Shown one piece after another: positions 31,985 through 42,405 of a stretch of DNA of 64,000 bases; position 1 is the first letter of the stretch; each line of letters opens with the position of its first letter. The DNA is from Hawksworthiomyces lignivorus (Eukaryota; Ascomycota; Sordariomycetes; Ophiostomatales; Ophiostomataceae): the NCBI GenBank assembly GCA_002917075.1, contig NTMA01000003.1, forward strand, positions 806,001-870,000. The letters run 5' to 3'. Made by a program: the position numbers and the translations under genes. Under the pieces are notes generated by a model. That model saw only the letters and a list, made by a program, of their open reading frames with translations, had not been told where the DNA came from and did no database searches.

Positions 31985-33796
31985 ATGAGGCTTATTAATT
32001 CCCACACTTTGAAGCTTGAGTCCTTTGTGGACTCGAGCGTCGTTGAGTTTGCCATCTTATCTCACACATGGGGGAAGGACGTCGACGAAGTGACATTTCA
32101 GGATTTTCAGCTTGGTCATGTCGAGGCTTTCATCCCAGAGGTGACCCATAAACCCGGCTATGACAAGATTCAGAAGACTTGCCAGAAGGCCCGCGACCTC
32201 GGTTACAAATATGCGTGGGTCGACACCTGCTGTATCGATAAGTCCAGCAGTGCAGAATTAAGTGAGGCTATCAATTCAATGTTCTCCTATTACCAGCATT
32301 CGGCAGTCTGCCTAGTCTATCTCGAAGACTATGGGCCTATAGGCACTGCGTATGTTGACAGCGCTCTTCACCTCCAAATCTCATATCGTTTGAGATCTTG
32401 TCGCTGGTTCACAAGGGGCTGGACGCTTCAGGAGCTGGTGGCTCCCCCGAAGCAGCTGTTTTATGATTCCGATTGGAATCTGCTCGGCGACAAGGAGTCT
32501 CTCTTGGAGCCACTCTCTTTTATAACGAAGATTAACCAAGATGTGTTGAGAAACTCCAGCCTTCTGCCTTTAGTTCCAGTTGCGTGCCGTATGTCGTGGG
32601 CTTCGAAGCGCCAGACGGCCCGCCAAGAAGATATGGCTTATTCTCTTCTCGGAATTTTTGACATCAACATGCCTCTCCTGTATGGAGAGGGAGGGCGGAA
32701 GGCATTCCACCGTCTTCAGGAGCTCATTGCTAGCCAAAACGACGATCCAAGCTTGTTTGCTTGGGAAGACGAGTCAGCAACAAGCGACTTCAGTGGCTTA
32801 TTTGCGAACAGTCCTGCAGACTTCCAGAGCCGAGCCAACCTCTCGGGCCCAGTTGGCGGAATTCTTGTTGGGTCGCGTAAGATGAAATTCGCCATTACCA
32901 ACGAAGGCGTCCGGATCCAGGGTTTGCTTTACGGTGACGTACTTGCCCTTGACTGCTATGACAATCTAGGCGGAATTGATTCTCGAGCCAAAAATCAATC
33001 CTGGCTGGGCATTGAGGTCCGCAACGTCAACAACGCATATCTACGCATGCGCCCGCAAAAGCTTCTACCACTTAAACAATATGATATATCACGTATTTCT
33101 GAACCAGGTTTAGCAAAGGCCATCAGTTCAACCATCCTAGTTCGCAAAGACATACCCACCGCTCTTCTTCGCATGATCAGTGCTACCAGGAACACTAAAA
33201 TAACCATCTTGATAGACGGAGTATCGTCCCTGGGTAACGATGAACCTTTCCTCATCATGCAGAACGCACAAATAAAAACCAGGACAGTCTCAATTTCGAA
33301 CAGCAGTACCAGCTACCAGTTCTCCATCAGTGTTGCAAACGTCTGGCCCGGAGTCGTCGGAGCGCTTGCCTTGCCTGGTTGCTACAGCGGAAACAATCCC
33401 CTCGTCTTTCTCGGTATCCAACAGAGGGAAACCACGGACTGTTCTTTGTGGTGCTGCGTATACGCGGTAGATGGTACAGTAATCGCGGACCTGCGGGATG
33501 GGAAACAGTCCCCAGAGCTAGTTGCGAGTTCTCACATGTTGCGAGACCAGGCTGTGGACGCCCTTGGGATTGTAAAGCACCAGGCGTGCAGGACCCATCT
33601 TAATTTCAGGGATCGTTATACTGAGCTGCGAAAGGAGGTACGCTTAAAAACTCGGAATGGTGGAGACTCTGGGAACCCTAGTTCCCACGAGTTTCAAGTT
33701 GAGATACACTACTCAGCAATCTCTTACAAAGTGGCACCCCCTCCCGCCGTGAATCGGGCTAACCTAGCGGGAGCTGGGCCTAGAGACGCTAGATAG
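31985..33796 (+). CDS. HET-domain protein, HET-E-like start with unique C-terminus
   Basis: Single-exon protein of 603 residues beginning MRLINSHTLKLESF, the canonical HET-E/D/R-class start. HET motifs: FAILSHTWGKDVDEVTFQD, KYAWVDTCCIDKSSSAELSE, INSMFSYYQHSAVCLVYLED, WFTRGWTLQELVAPPKQLF, SWASKRQTARQEDMAYSLLG and FDINMPLLYGEGGRKAF. The second half (about 290-603) has no recognised repeat or NTPase domain. It is a paralogue of the HET-ankyrin gene at 16869 in its HET domain but not in its sensor region, consistent with domain shuffling. It is followed on the opposite strand by a rhamnosidase. Confidence 0.92.
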   Translation: MRLINSHTLKLESFVDSSVVEFAILSHTWGKDVDEVTFQDFQLGHVEAFIPEVTHKPGYDKIQKTCQKARDLGYKYAWVDTCCIDKSSSAELSEAINSMFSYYQHSAVCLVYLEDYGPIGTAYVDSALHLQISYRLRSCRWFTRGWTLQELVAPPKQLFYDSDWNLLGDKESLLEPLSFITKINQDVLRNSSLLPLVPVACRMSWASKRQTARQEDMAYSLLGIFDINMPLLYGEGGRKAFHRLQELIASQNDDPSLFAWEDESATSDFSGLFANSPADFQSRANLSGPVGGILVGSRKMKFAITNEGVRIQGLLYGDVLALDCYDNLGGIDSRAKNQSWLGIEVRNVNNAYLRMRPQKLLPLKQYDISRISEPGLAKAISSTILVRKDIPTALLRMISATRNTKITILIDGVSSLGNDEPFLIMQNAQIKTRTVSISNSSTSYQFSISVANVWPGVVGALALPGCYSGNNPLVFLGIQQRETTDCSLWCCVYAVDGTVIADLRDGKQSPELVASSHMLRDQAVDALGIVKHQACRTHLNFRDRYTELRKEVRLKTRNGGDSGNPSSHEFQVEIHYSAISYKVAPPPAVNRANLAGAGPRDAR

Positions 33797-33979
33797 AAGC
33801 TACTTAGGCAGAGGCATAAGGCTAGTAAGTTTACGACGAATTTGATTGTCTTAGATACGAACCTTGACTTTTCCAAACCGCCGCATGTCAAAGAAGTGTC
33901 GAAAGATCAGTTGATGATATTTATGACTACCTAGGTACGGACTGCTTATGACTACATGATAGATAGAAAAGTCTAGCTG

Positions 33980-34026
33980 CATATTTCCTAATCAATATGG
34001 CCGCCAGTTCCTGCGGCCGTAACAGC
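33980..34026 (+). repeat. 47-bp dispersed repeat, copy 2
   Basis: About 80% identical by eye to 8583-8629. It lies in the 380-bp gap (33797-34176) between a HET gene and the convergent rhamnosidase; the rest of that gap holds nothing recognised. Confidence 0.5.
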
Positions 34027-34176
34027 ATTTCTAGGCTGGTGGGTTAAAATGCCTTAGCAAGAACAGTAATCTGTTTAGTTTTGGCACAGGGCACACCCGT
34101 ACGCCGCAAGAACAATGTTTTACTTTTACTCGTATCCGTGCGTCCGCAAGCACGTATAATGTATTCTTTATGTGAG

Positions 34177-36972
34177 CTAATGCAACTGCGAGCGCTTGAG
34201 TTCGGCCTTGGGCGGCCACACGTCGGGCTTGTAGCGACAGGAAAAGTTGTGGCGGCCAGACCCAACGCGGCAGCCCTTTTCCTCCGTGCTGCCGGAACCA
34301 GGCGTGCTCCAGTCGCAAGGCAAGACAACAAAAGCGTGAGAATTGGGGGGGATGAGCAAGGAGAGGCTGAAGAGCACTTCGCCGCCGACGCTGTCCGTGC
34401 CGCCGGGTGTGGTTTTCCAGGCGCACTCGATGCGGCCGTACGGCCCCTCGTAGGCGACGCTGGCCCGCGTCAGAGTGCCGCCAGGCAGGGGTCGCACGCG
34501 GATGGCCTTCCAACCCGGCTCGGCGGGGCTGATGCCGCCCACGTTCTTGTGCAGCCAGTGGGCGACGGAGCCGAGGGCGTAGTGGTTGAAGCTGGTCATC
34601 TGGCCGGGGTTGATGGAGCCGTCGGGCCGCATGCTGTCCCAGCGCTCCCAGATCGTGGTAGCGCCCATGGAGACGGGGTACAGCCACGACGGGCAGCTCG
34701 TCTCGAGCAGCATGCGGTACGCCAGCTGGCCCTGGCCGGTGTCCGACAGGGCGTGGGCGACGAGCGGCGTGCCGGCGAAGCCCGTGGTGATGCGGTAGTG
34801 CGCAGAGTGGACGAGATGCTGCAGGCGCGCGGCGGACTTGGCGCGCCGAGCCGGCTCGGCGACGAGGCCGAAGCACAGCGAGAGGGCATGGGCCGTCTGG
34901 CTGTCGCCGACGATCAGGCCCGACGGGGCCACGTACTCGTCGCAGAAGGCCTCGCGGGTGCGCCGGCAGTCTGCGGCGTAGCGCTCGGCATTGCCGGACT
35001 CGCCCAGGACGCTGCTGGCCTCGGTCAAAACGTCAAGAACGTGAACAAGATACGCGTCGGCCACAAAGATGCCGTCCGTGCGGGCGGCACCAGGCTCGTC
35101 GGGCGGCGCGGTCGGGTCGAGCCAGTCGCCGAACTGCCAGACGTTGGGATCCCAGAGGCCGCTGCTCTGCCGCGGTATGCCGCGGTCGACCCAGGTGGTC
35201 ATGCTCTCGTACTGGCGGCGCAGGACGGACAGGTCGCCGGAGCTCTGGTACAGGTCCCAGGGGGTCAGCACAGCCGCGTCGCCCCAGACAGCCTGCGGCC
35301 CCTTGTCATTCTCCGCCCGCCTCAAGACATCCGGGACGACGAGGCCCGGAACGCCGTACTTGCCAGACACGTTTTCCTTGTCCTCGAGCTGCTCGACGGC
35401 CAAGTCCTCAAGCCAGCTGCCCAGGAAGCCCTGGGTGTCAAAGAGGAAGTTTGCGGTCGGCGTAAAGACTTGGATGTCGCCAGTCCAGCCCAGGCGCTCG
35501 TCCCGCTGGGGACAGTCCGTGGGGATCGATAAGAAGTTGCCGCGCATGCTCCAGACGACGTTCTCGTGCAGGCGGTTGACTTGCGCATCCGAGCAGTCGA
35601 ACCAGCCGGTGCGGCGCATCTCGCTATGGAAAACTAGCGCTTGCAGGTCGTCAGCACGGAGCTCCCCGGGCCACCCGTCAACCTGGGCAAAGCGGAAGCC
35701 GTGGAAAGTAAACTTGGGCGTCCAGGTCGGCGGCAAGACGGCCGAGCTGTGCAGCACCACATGGTCCACAGCCTTGGCTGTGCGCAAGGGCCGCGTTCCA
35801 AGCTCGCCATTCTCCAGCACCTCCGCGTGACTGAATGTGAGGGTGTGGCTGATGTGGTCAGTGCCCGCTGTTGACGGTGCCGGAAGACGCACCCGAAGTT
35901 TACCCACGAGGTTCTGGCCAAAATCCACGAGGGTCTTACCGGCGGGCGACTGGAAGATGCGGACAGGTGAGACTTCGTGGGTCACACGCATGGGCGGCGT
36001 GTCCGAGGCGACCAGCTGACGAGCAGCCGGCCAAGGGAGCGTCTGGGCAGGTGTCCAGTTTTGCTCGTCGAGATGAGGGTCGCTGTTCCAGCCAGCGACC
36101 TCGGCGCCGGGGTCGTAGTCCTCGCCATCATAGATCTCGCTCCGCGTAGTGGCGCTGGTGTGGCTGGTCCAGGAGTCGTCAGAAACGACCGTGTAGGTAT
36201 TGCCACTAGCGAAGCGCACTTCCAGCTGCGAGAATATGGCGAGCTGTTTGCCGTAAATGCAGCGCTGGTCTTTCCATGCGAGGCGACCAGCGAACCAACC
36301 CTCGCCAACCTCCACGCCTAGGACGTGCTCAGAGGAGGAAGTGGGCGAGGATAAGGAGGATGTCACGTCGAATGTCTGGTACAGCAGCCGGTGATTGTAG
36401 CTGGTCCAGCCAGGTGCCATGACGTCGCTGCCAATGCGGTTGCCGTCGAGGTAGGCGTCATAGACGCCCTGGGCCGTAATGTAGAGGCGACCCGAGACGA
36501 CAGAGCTCGCAGCCTCAGGCAGAGAAAATGCTTTACGGAATAGCACCGGTCTGATGGGGCCGCTTTCTGGCGCAGCTGCCAGCGTGGATGTGGCTAGCTG
36601 GGCGCTCCAGTCGTTTCGATCCAGCAGCGCTGCCTCCACGGCGACTGCGCTAGACCAGTCCGTGCTCGAGGCTGTGAGCTGACCAGAGCCGTCGCTGGCT
36701 TGGCCATGCGCCCGCACGCGCACCGAAGCTGACTGGCGCGATGACAGCGCCGCTGCCGGCCAAGGCACCAAATGCGATTGGTCGCTTTCTATGTGAAAGG
36801 ACTCGTGGTTTTTGGTGTCAGGATAGGTGATTCCAATTTCATACGATGTCTGCTGCCAATTCTGTGTATTGTCATCGGCCGCGAAGCGCCAAGAAATGCG
36901 TGGACGAGCATGACCAATGCCGAAGCCAGTAGTATGGTGCTCAAACGTCACGGCAGTGATGCATGGAGCCAT
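34177..36972 (-). CDS. GH78 alpha-L-rhamnosidase
   Basis: Glycoside hydrolase releasing terminal alpha-L-rhamnose from plant glycosides or polysaccharides; 931 residues, single exon. The start at 36972 gives MAPCITAVTFEHHTTGFGIG; the 22 upstream in-frame codons lack an ATG. Family marks in order: RPRISWRF near the N-terminus; YITAQGVYDAYLDGNRIG and APGWTSYNHRLLYQTFDVT of the beta domain; CPQRDERLGWTGD around residue 490 (catalytic region); TIWERWDSM around 775; and SFNHYALGSVAHWL. There is no signal peptide, so it may act inside the cell on imported rhamnosides. High GC and strong antisense frames are a codon-use effect. Its placement among HET genes gives no functional link. Confidence 0.93.
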   Translation of the reverse strand: MAPCITAVTFEHHTTGFGIGHARPRISWRFAADDNTQNWQQTSYEIGITYPDTKNHESFHIESDQSHLVPWPAAALSSRQSASVRVRAHGQASDGSGQLTASSTDWSSAVAVEAALLDRNDWSAQLATSTLAAAPESGPIRPVLFRKAFSLPEAASSVVSGRLYITAQGVYDAYLDGNRIGSDVMAPGWTSYNHRLLYQTFDVTSSLSSPTSSSEHVLGVEVGEGWFAGRLAWKDQRCIYGKQLAIFSQLEVRFASGNTYTVVSDDSWTSHTSATTRSEIYDGEDYDPGAEVAGWNSDPHLDEQNWTPAQTLPWPAARQLVASDTPPMRVTHEVSPVRIFQSPAGKTLVDFGQNLVGKLRVRLPAPSTAGTDHISHTLTFSHAEVLENGELGTRPLRTAKAVDHVVLHSSAVLPPTWTPKFTFHGFRFAQVDGWPGELRADDLQALVFHSEMRRTGWFDCSDAQVNRLHENVVWSMRGNFLSIPTDCPQRDERLGWTGDIQVFTPTANFLFDTQGFLGSWLEDLAVEQLEDKENVSGKYGVPGLVVPDVLRRAENDKGPQAVWGDAAVLTPWDLYQSSGDLSVLRRQYESMTTWVDRGIPRQSSGLWDPNVWQFGDWLDPTAPPDEPGAARTDGIFVADAYLVHVLDVLTEASSVLGESGNAERYAADCRRTREAFCDEYVAPSGLIVGDSQTAHALSLCFGLVAEPARRAKSAARLQHLVHSAHYRITTGFAGTPLVAHALSDTGQGQLAYRMLLETSCPSWLYPVSMGATTIWERWDSMRPDGSINPGQMTSFNHYALGSVAHWLHKNVGGISPAEPGWKAIRVRPLPGGTLTRASVAYEGPYGRIECAWKTTPGGTDSVGGEVLFSLSLLIPPNSHAFVVLPCDWSTPGSGSTEEKGCRVGSGRHNFSCRYKPDVWPPKAELKRSQLH

Positions 36973-38490
36973 GATGAACGGGCGTGTATGAAATTTTTGG
37001 TTGGAATAGAATAGACAGAGAGAATAGTCAGAACACAACGGAGATCAATATAAATACAGCACTTTAGTATTGCTTTTCTCGTCACTATTATTGCAACTTT
37101 CCAGGTAGGCTAGAGTGCCACACTCGGGCTGGATTAGGCCGAAGGAGTACCTATGCGACCTATCGTTATGCCATCGCACGCTGCAAAATTGCGTGCGCCT
37201 CCAAGGAATAAGACCTCCAAGGAATAGACTATGTACGTTAACTTTCAGAACAACTAGTTTCGGCAGAGACTACTCCGTATATAAAGCAGATGTGCAAGGC
37301 CACTCGAATCAAACCATGCCTCTAACCCCAAGACGGTCACTATAGTCTCTAGACTCGCAGGTGCGGAGCTGTCTTCGTTCGACACGTCATGACCAAGAGC
37401 CCTAGATCGGCTCGTGCGGGATGCGTTATTAACACTGTAACACTGTGTTTGTTTTGCATTAATATCTTCTGACCTCTAAGCCAAAATTTTGGAGATGGAG
37501 GCCCAGATTTGTCTTACAGTTGGGTTTGAAAGCTGCTGGCCAGTACACAAAAATATTGCACAGCTGCGACCGACTGACAAATTGAGACATGAATTCGCCT
37601 GTTTCACCTGCTCGTCAGCTTAAACATTCAAATATCTGCTGTGTATAGACAATAATAAGCAGTAGGAAAGGACGCCTACGACATACACGCAAATGGCACA
37701 GTGTAAAGTGCGAACAGGTCTAGATACCAAAGACGACAAAAGCCGGTAAACATGTCTAATTTTGCCAGGTGTTCATGTTATCATCCAGAGACTAGCATTG
37801 GACTTATGGCATCCTGTAGTTCATTCCCTAAGCTCTCTGATTCCTTGACTCTCTCGTCGTGCAGCCTCGCTCTCCCCGGAATCCTCCATCTAGCGTCCAT
37901 GCCATCCACTCTCTTTGCACCCTAATTTATTAATGAGAATTCGTATCATGATGTGCGGTCCTTGCGGGGAACCGCCACGCTCCTCCGCATTACCGGAGCA
38001 GACTTGCGGGGCTCCTCTTTCTTGGATTATTTCGGTGGATTTGAAAACGAGCCGCTTGAAAAATTATTTATCTGTTTGGATGTGCGCAAAGGGCCTGGAC
38101 AGCACTGCGGTACAGGTCTAGAATATACTGGCGTGAGGAATTCGAGCACTGAGTGTTTGAATAGCGATCTTTTTGTCGTGCAGCGCAGTGATGAACTCCC
38201 ACGCCGCCGAAATAAATATTATATTTTGACTTTCGCGTCCACCATGTCATTTAAATGCAACTTGTTATTTTAGAAGACCCTTCGAACCATCCATCAACCC
38301 ACACACGGCTGTTTTGCACTCAACAAAATCGAACTCGACAACCCTTAGATTGAATTTCTGACTCTGCTGTCTGTGGATTCCAGAACGGCGACTATCTCAC
38401 TCCACAGCTTTTCTTGTAGTTCCTTCCCCTGGTCACTTATGACCAGTGGACCAGGCCTAGTTTCTCGAGTTAGCTAGTGCCAGAGAATAT
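36973..38490. other. Intergenic, nothing recognised
   Basis: 1.5 kb with promoter sequence for the rhamnosidase at its left end. Short frames at 37115-37345 and 37953-38273 lack motifs and were not called. Confidence 0.4.
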
Positions 38491-39435
38491 TTAGTTGTGG
38501 CACACGTACTCTTCGATCCCGTCGTTATGGAACCACTGTCCATGATGCTCCGGGCTTGTACAGCTTCCTTTCACCACGGTCCAACTGCCTTCCTCTGGGG
38601 ACTTGGAAAACATGGCATTCATAATTCGTAGTGCTAAAGCAATCGCAGCACTGTCCTTGAGTTCACGAGGAAGGTCAGAGACACAGGTTCCGGGGCAAGC
38701 ATATACCACAATGACATCGGGTTTTCCGTCTGTACCAAGTGCTAACCGAGCCACTTCACGGGCGACATAGATAGTTAATAGCTTAGAGATGCAATACCGC
38801 CCCATGTCGCCTCCGACACTGAAAGGTTCAGGCTGATTCATGTTGAGGAGCATATTTGGTCCGGCAAATTTTGTCATGGACTGCAGATTGACGTCTTGGT
38901 GCATCTCAGAAGCCACAATTAAGAGCCTGGGAGTCCAAAAAGACTACTAGTCACTTTCTGCCGCGTTGTTTTTCTTTAGGTGTTGCACCAAGAGCAAAGA
39001 GAGCAGCGCCGGAGACAACACATTGACTTGAATTGTTTCCTCCCAGCCATCTTTGGTCAAGTGAAATTTGCGCTTAATCACAGCTGCGTTCAGAACAATT
39101 ATGTCCAGCTTTACGTGCTCTTGCGAAACACGGTCCGCGAGCTGCCGTACAGATTCCAAAGACGCCAGATCGAGGTGCCAGATGTCGACTTGAGTATTGA
39201 CTTTGCCGGTGCTGGAGAGGATTTCGTCTCTCGCTTGCTCGCCGGCAGCTTCTGATCGTACAGCAATAATCACACGTCCAGCACCTAGTGAAACATAGTG
39301 GCGAGCTGCTTCAAAGCCAATTCCGCGGCTTGCACCTGTAATCAAGACTGTTTTACATAGGATTGAAAGCTTTTCTAAAGAAGCAGGTGCTGGGGCTGAA
39401 GACCGATTGCCAAGGAGTCGTGACAGCATCGCCAT
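38491..39435 (-). pseudogene. Short-chain dehydrogenase/reductase broken by two tandem TAG codons
   Basis: One 945-bp frame reads as an SDR of normal length (about 314 codons), except for two adjacent in-frame TAG codons at 38944-38949, between the end of ESD and SFWTPRLLIVAS. Upstream part: TVLITGASRGIGFEAA (NADP-binding Gly motif), HLDLASLESVRQLAD, IIVLNAAV and the stretch IQVNVLSPALLSLLLVQHL. Downstream part: the catalytic-site strand LLIVASEMH, then YCISK (Tyr/Lys), VYACPGTCVSDL and a normal end. The only GT...AG pair spanning the stops is 28 nt, too short for an intron and out of phase. Both stops would be CAG (Gln) with one C-to-T change each. It was probably an oxidoreductase; now probably inactive, unless a readthrough or assembly error is involved. 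Confidence 0.72.
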
Positions 39436-41275
39436 AGCTCTAGCTGAAGGGAGCGTTTCGCTAATATTAGAATGACGGTGGTAAGGCGTGAAATGCGAAA
39501 TTGTGTCACTCCTATCAGTGCAGCATGTTCTTCATAGCGGCATACGGTTCTTAAAGTAATACGGTCTCTTAGGACGAGACAGCTACATCATCTAGTCAAA
39601 TCCGGGCAAGCACGGACACGCGGGCTTAAAGTCCAACCCCGTGAATAGTAAAAAGATGCGAATTAACCCAAATGCTACTAAAAGGACACGGAGAAGAAAG
39701 ATTGTCGAATTATTTGGAATTTGTCCCAACCCTGTTGTTGAACCTAAAAACAATCGTGGAACCACGTTTATTTCGGTTGCAATAACGAAAGTATTGAGAT
39801 GTAAGCTTTACGCACTGACCAATAATATTGAAGAGCTAAGGAAGCTGCGTAGCACTGCTAGACGAAGCTGGAAGCACCTGGGGAGCTTATTTACTCGCCA
39901 ACATGCGAGGCGGGATACGATTAATGACTCAATACTGTGGGCCGTTATTATGTCGAAGTCTCGAGCATGGTAAATTGGATTCATCCAGTGGTACTTGCTT
40001 AAATGGCCCACAATATAATAGTCTTTCAAGACATGCATGGAGTAAAGGATGTATTTGGGCTCTTTTGTACTTTTTGTCAACAGACTTTTTATATATTTGA
40101 TTATATAATTCCCTTACTACTGTAAAGAGAATTACGTCACGTGATGTTATAATATCACGTATATATATTATTCAGTGAAGAAAAAACAATAAAGGTAAAT
40201 ATATATTTATATTCAAACTTTCACTTATTAAGTCGTCTTCGACGACGTAGTTAAATGGGATTTATATATTAATTGTGTCTTTTAATTGGGCCTTTTTATA
40301 ATGCCATTAGTAAGTCTACATTACTGTACGTTTACAGGGTTCTCTGACGTTTATCTCATGTTAGATTACTAATTGATTGTTATTTTATCAGGACCTACAG
40401 GTGCCTTAATAGTTACGTGCTTTTATACAACCTTCCTAAATTATCACGGAATGGTTAAGGAGTCTTCTTCAAGACAACCCCCTTACAACTACCTCTACTA
40501 GTATTTAATTCACTGTAGTGTATTTCTTAATTCTAGTAGTGCTGGCCACCGAGGGTGCCATCCCCACTAATGTACCGGTATATTCTTTCTATTATATTTT
40601 ACCGCCCTCCTGGGTCTCTCTTTTAGGTTTTTCCGTCTTATTTCGTAACACTCCGTATTTGTTAAAGAAACGTTAAATGAGAGTTCAAGTTATATAATAT
40701 TAAAAATGAGAATTTTTGGGACAGTTATTGTAGAAAATAAATAAGTAAAAAGATTTTGATGATTTAGGTCGCGAAACCTTCAAAAAACAACAACGGGGTC
40801 AACATTTGGGCGTCGCCCCAGAAAACAAGCTGGAAAAATGTCGGACCGTAGTCTAAGGAGAAAATTCAAGTGAAAACAAATAGAAGCCAGTGAAAGTGGG
40901 TGGAAGCGGGGCTTTCTCTTCTGAGAGAAAAACCTAGTGATCATTCTCTGTGTATTACGAGAGGCAAATTTAAAAAGGTGGCCGATTCAGGCCGGCAAGA
41001 TCTGCCTAGGTTGGGTATCAATGTTTTACGGTACAGGTAGAGTAATGTTCCTAGTCGAGCACGGAGCTGAAACCCGTCATAATTTGACGACGGCTAGTAC
41101 TTCTTTAGGAGTCGTATGAGGCAAGCACACTCACTAGCAGACACTGCCCGCCCTCTGCACGAAACAGAAACACTTTACGTGAAACGCTGCTAACAAGAGG
41201 AGATGAAGGAGCAATACAGGCAATAGAAATCACAGCCCATACTTATTTGCACCCCTCGTATGGCTCTGGGCTATG
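39436..41275. other. Largely AT-rich, gene-free tract
   Basis: From about 39960 to 41000 the sequence is strongly AT-rich with many TA steps. No motif-bearing frame was seen; 39641-39973 (+) encodes a basic 110-residue product without recognised features. Such tracts in fungi are often old transposon copies mutated by RIP, and a solo LTR bounds it on the right. A near-palindrome sits at 40139-40160. Confidence 0.5.
40139..40160. repeat. 22-bp near-palindrome
   Basis: ACGTGAT...ATCACGT with one mismatched pair, in the AT-rich tract. It could be a protein-binding site or chance. Confidence 0.4.
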
Positions 41276-41531
41276 TGTTAGGGAGTACGGTGAATTAGGC
41301 GAGAAAGCACAGAGAATAGAGATAGATTCTTAACAGAGGCTAGCTGAGGGATTATTCACAAGACTGAACCTTAAGGTTCCAAGTTTCAATTAGGGACCCC
41401 GGGCGACTCGAGTGCTATTTATGACAGTTTCGTAGGGGGCTCGCGGCCAATGCTCGCGGTCCCCGCACTTGTCCCTTTCGTGCTTTATTACGTGCTCTTT
41501 GGCTGCTTGGCCCTGTGGTTGTCCCATAACA
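41276..41531 (+). mobile_element. Solo LTR, second copy
   Basis: A 256-bp sequence from TGTTAGGGAGTACGG to CCATAACA, same family as 7624-7876 (roughly 85% identical by eye, many differences being C/T or A/G). Long identical blocks include CTTAACAGAGGCTAGCTGAG and ATTATTCACAAGACTGAACC. The flanks are CTATG and CTAGG, an imperfect 5-bp duplication that suggests an older insertion than the first copy. Confidence 0.82.
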
Positions 41532-42405
41532 CTAGGGGCCGGCTAGAGTACGTTTTAGATAAGTCAGGCGAAGGGATGCGTTCTGCGTAGAATAGAGGAA
41601 GAGGCCCCAATCAACCAAGTTAATTTCGTGTTGGAACCTTGTAGCTATCTTTTTAGGGCGACTTCTACCCACCCAGTCTACGTGTATTTACTGTGATTGG
41701 TAGTGTTGGGTGTTTATATTTATTTCTTTAAGATTACTGCCCCGGTCAAAGTGCCTAAGATGTAAGGACGTCCCGCGTAATAACACTAATGCCGGGATTC
41801 TGGCCATAACCAATCATAACCTTCTCATCCCACACCTACTATCCACTAACCAAATTAGATATAGTTAGTCTGACTTCTTGGCTAAATTAGGAATTCCCTA
41901 ACTAGCTGTTCAAGACACGTAAGTTTGTACGTGATTATAACTCGACTTCCAACACTTTTTTGTACCACAATCCTAATCCTTCGAGTAGATATCCAACCAA
42001 TGGGATCGTTGGTGCAGCTTAATTCCGACGAACAACGCGCGAATGTAACGACATTATTAACAGGACTCGCAGTCCTCACATGTGCGTGCACCAGCCTATC
42101 AGACCATCTCAACAGCACGCTCTCTTGAAGGTCTGGCATAGTTTGATTGCTTAAGCTGTCACATAAACAGATGTTCCCCCATAAATTCCCTTCCCCTCCG
42201 TCTCCCAATTCTGCATCGACACACCACGCAAGTTTTCCTACCAAAGTCTCTAGCACGATGACAGCTCTAGTAGCACTTTCTGTACTCCCACCCCTTGACA
42301 AGGCTCTGAACTGTCATGATTTTCGGGAGAGTCGAGCGCTGTACGTTAATATCACCCTAACTAACCCTAACTAACATACGTCACGAAATCGACGGTCTGG
42401 CTGAC
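41532..42405. other. Intergenic with a telomere-like motif
   Basis: No gene was called; frames 41882-42301 (-) and 41925-42374 (+) overlap each other and lack motifs. At 42355-42375 the sequence is CCCTAACTAACCCTAACTAAC, two CCCTAA units with CTAA spacers, reminiscent of the fungal telomere repeat. Confidence 0.4.

Noticed and set aside
34081..35532. Long plus-strand open frame (483 codons)
   Set aside because: It lies antisense to the GH78 gene, whose motifs are clear; the product is Arg/Ala/Val-rich as expected for a shadow of GC-rich codons.
38917..38949. Mini-intron rescuing the SDR gene
   Set aside because: The only GT...AG pair removing the stops is 28 nt, gives a frameshift and is shorter than fungal introns usually are.
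39641..39973. Basic 110-residue plus-strand frame
   Set aside because: No motif, and it borders an AT-rich decayed tract; likely chance.
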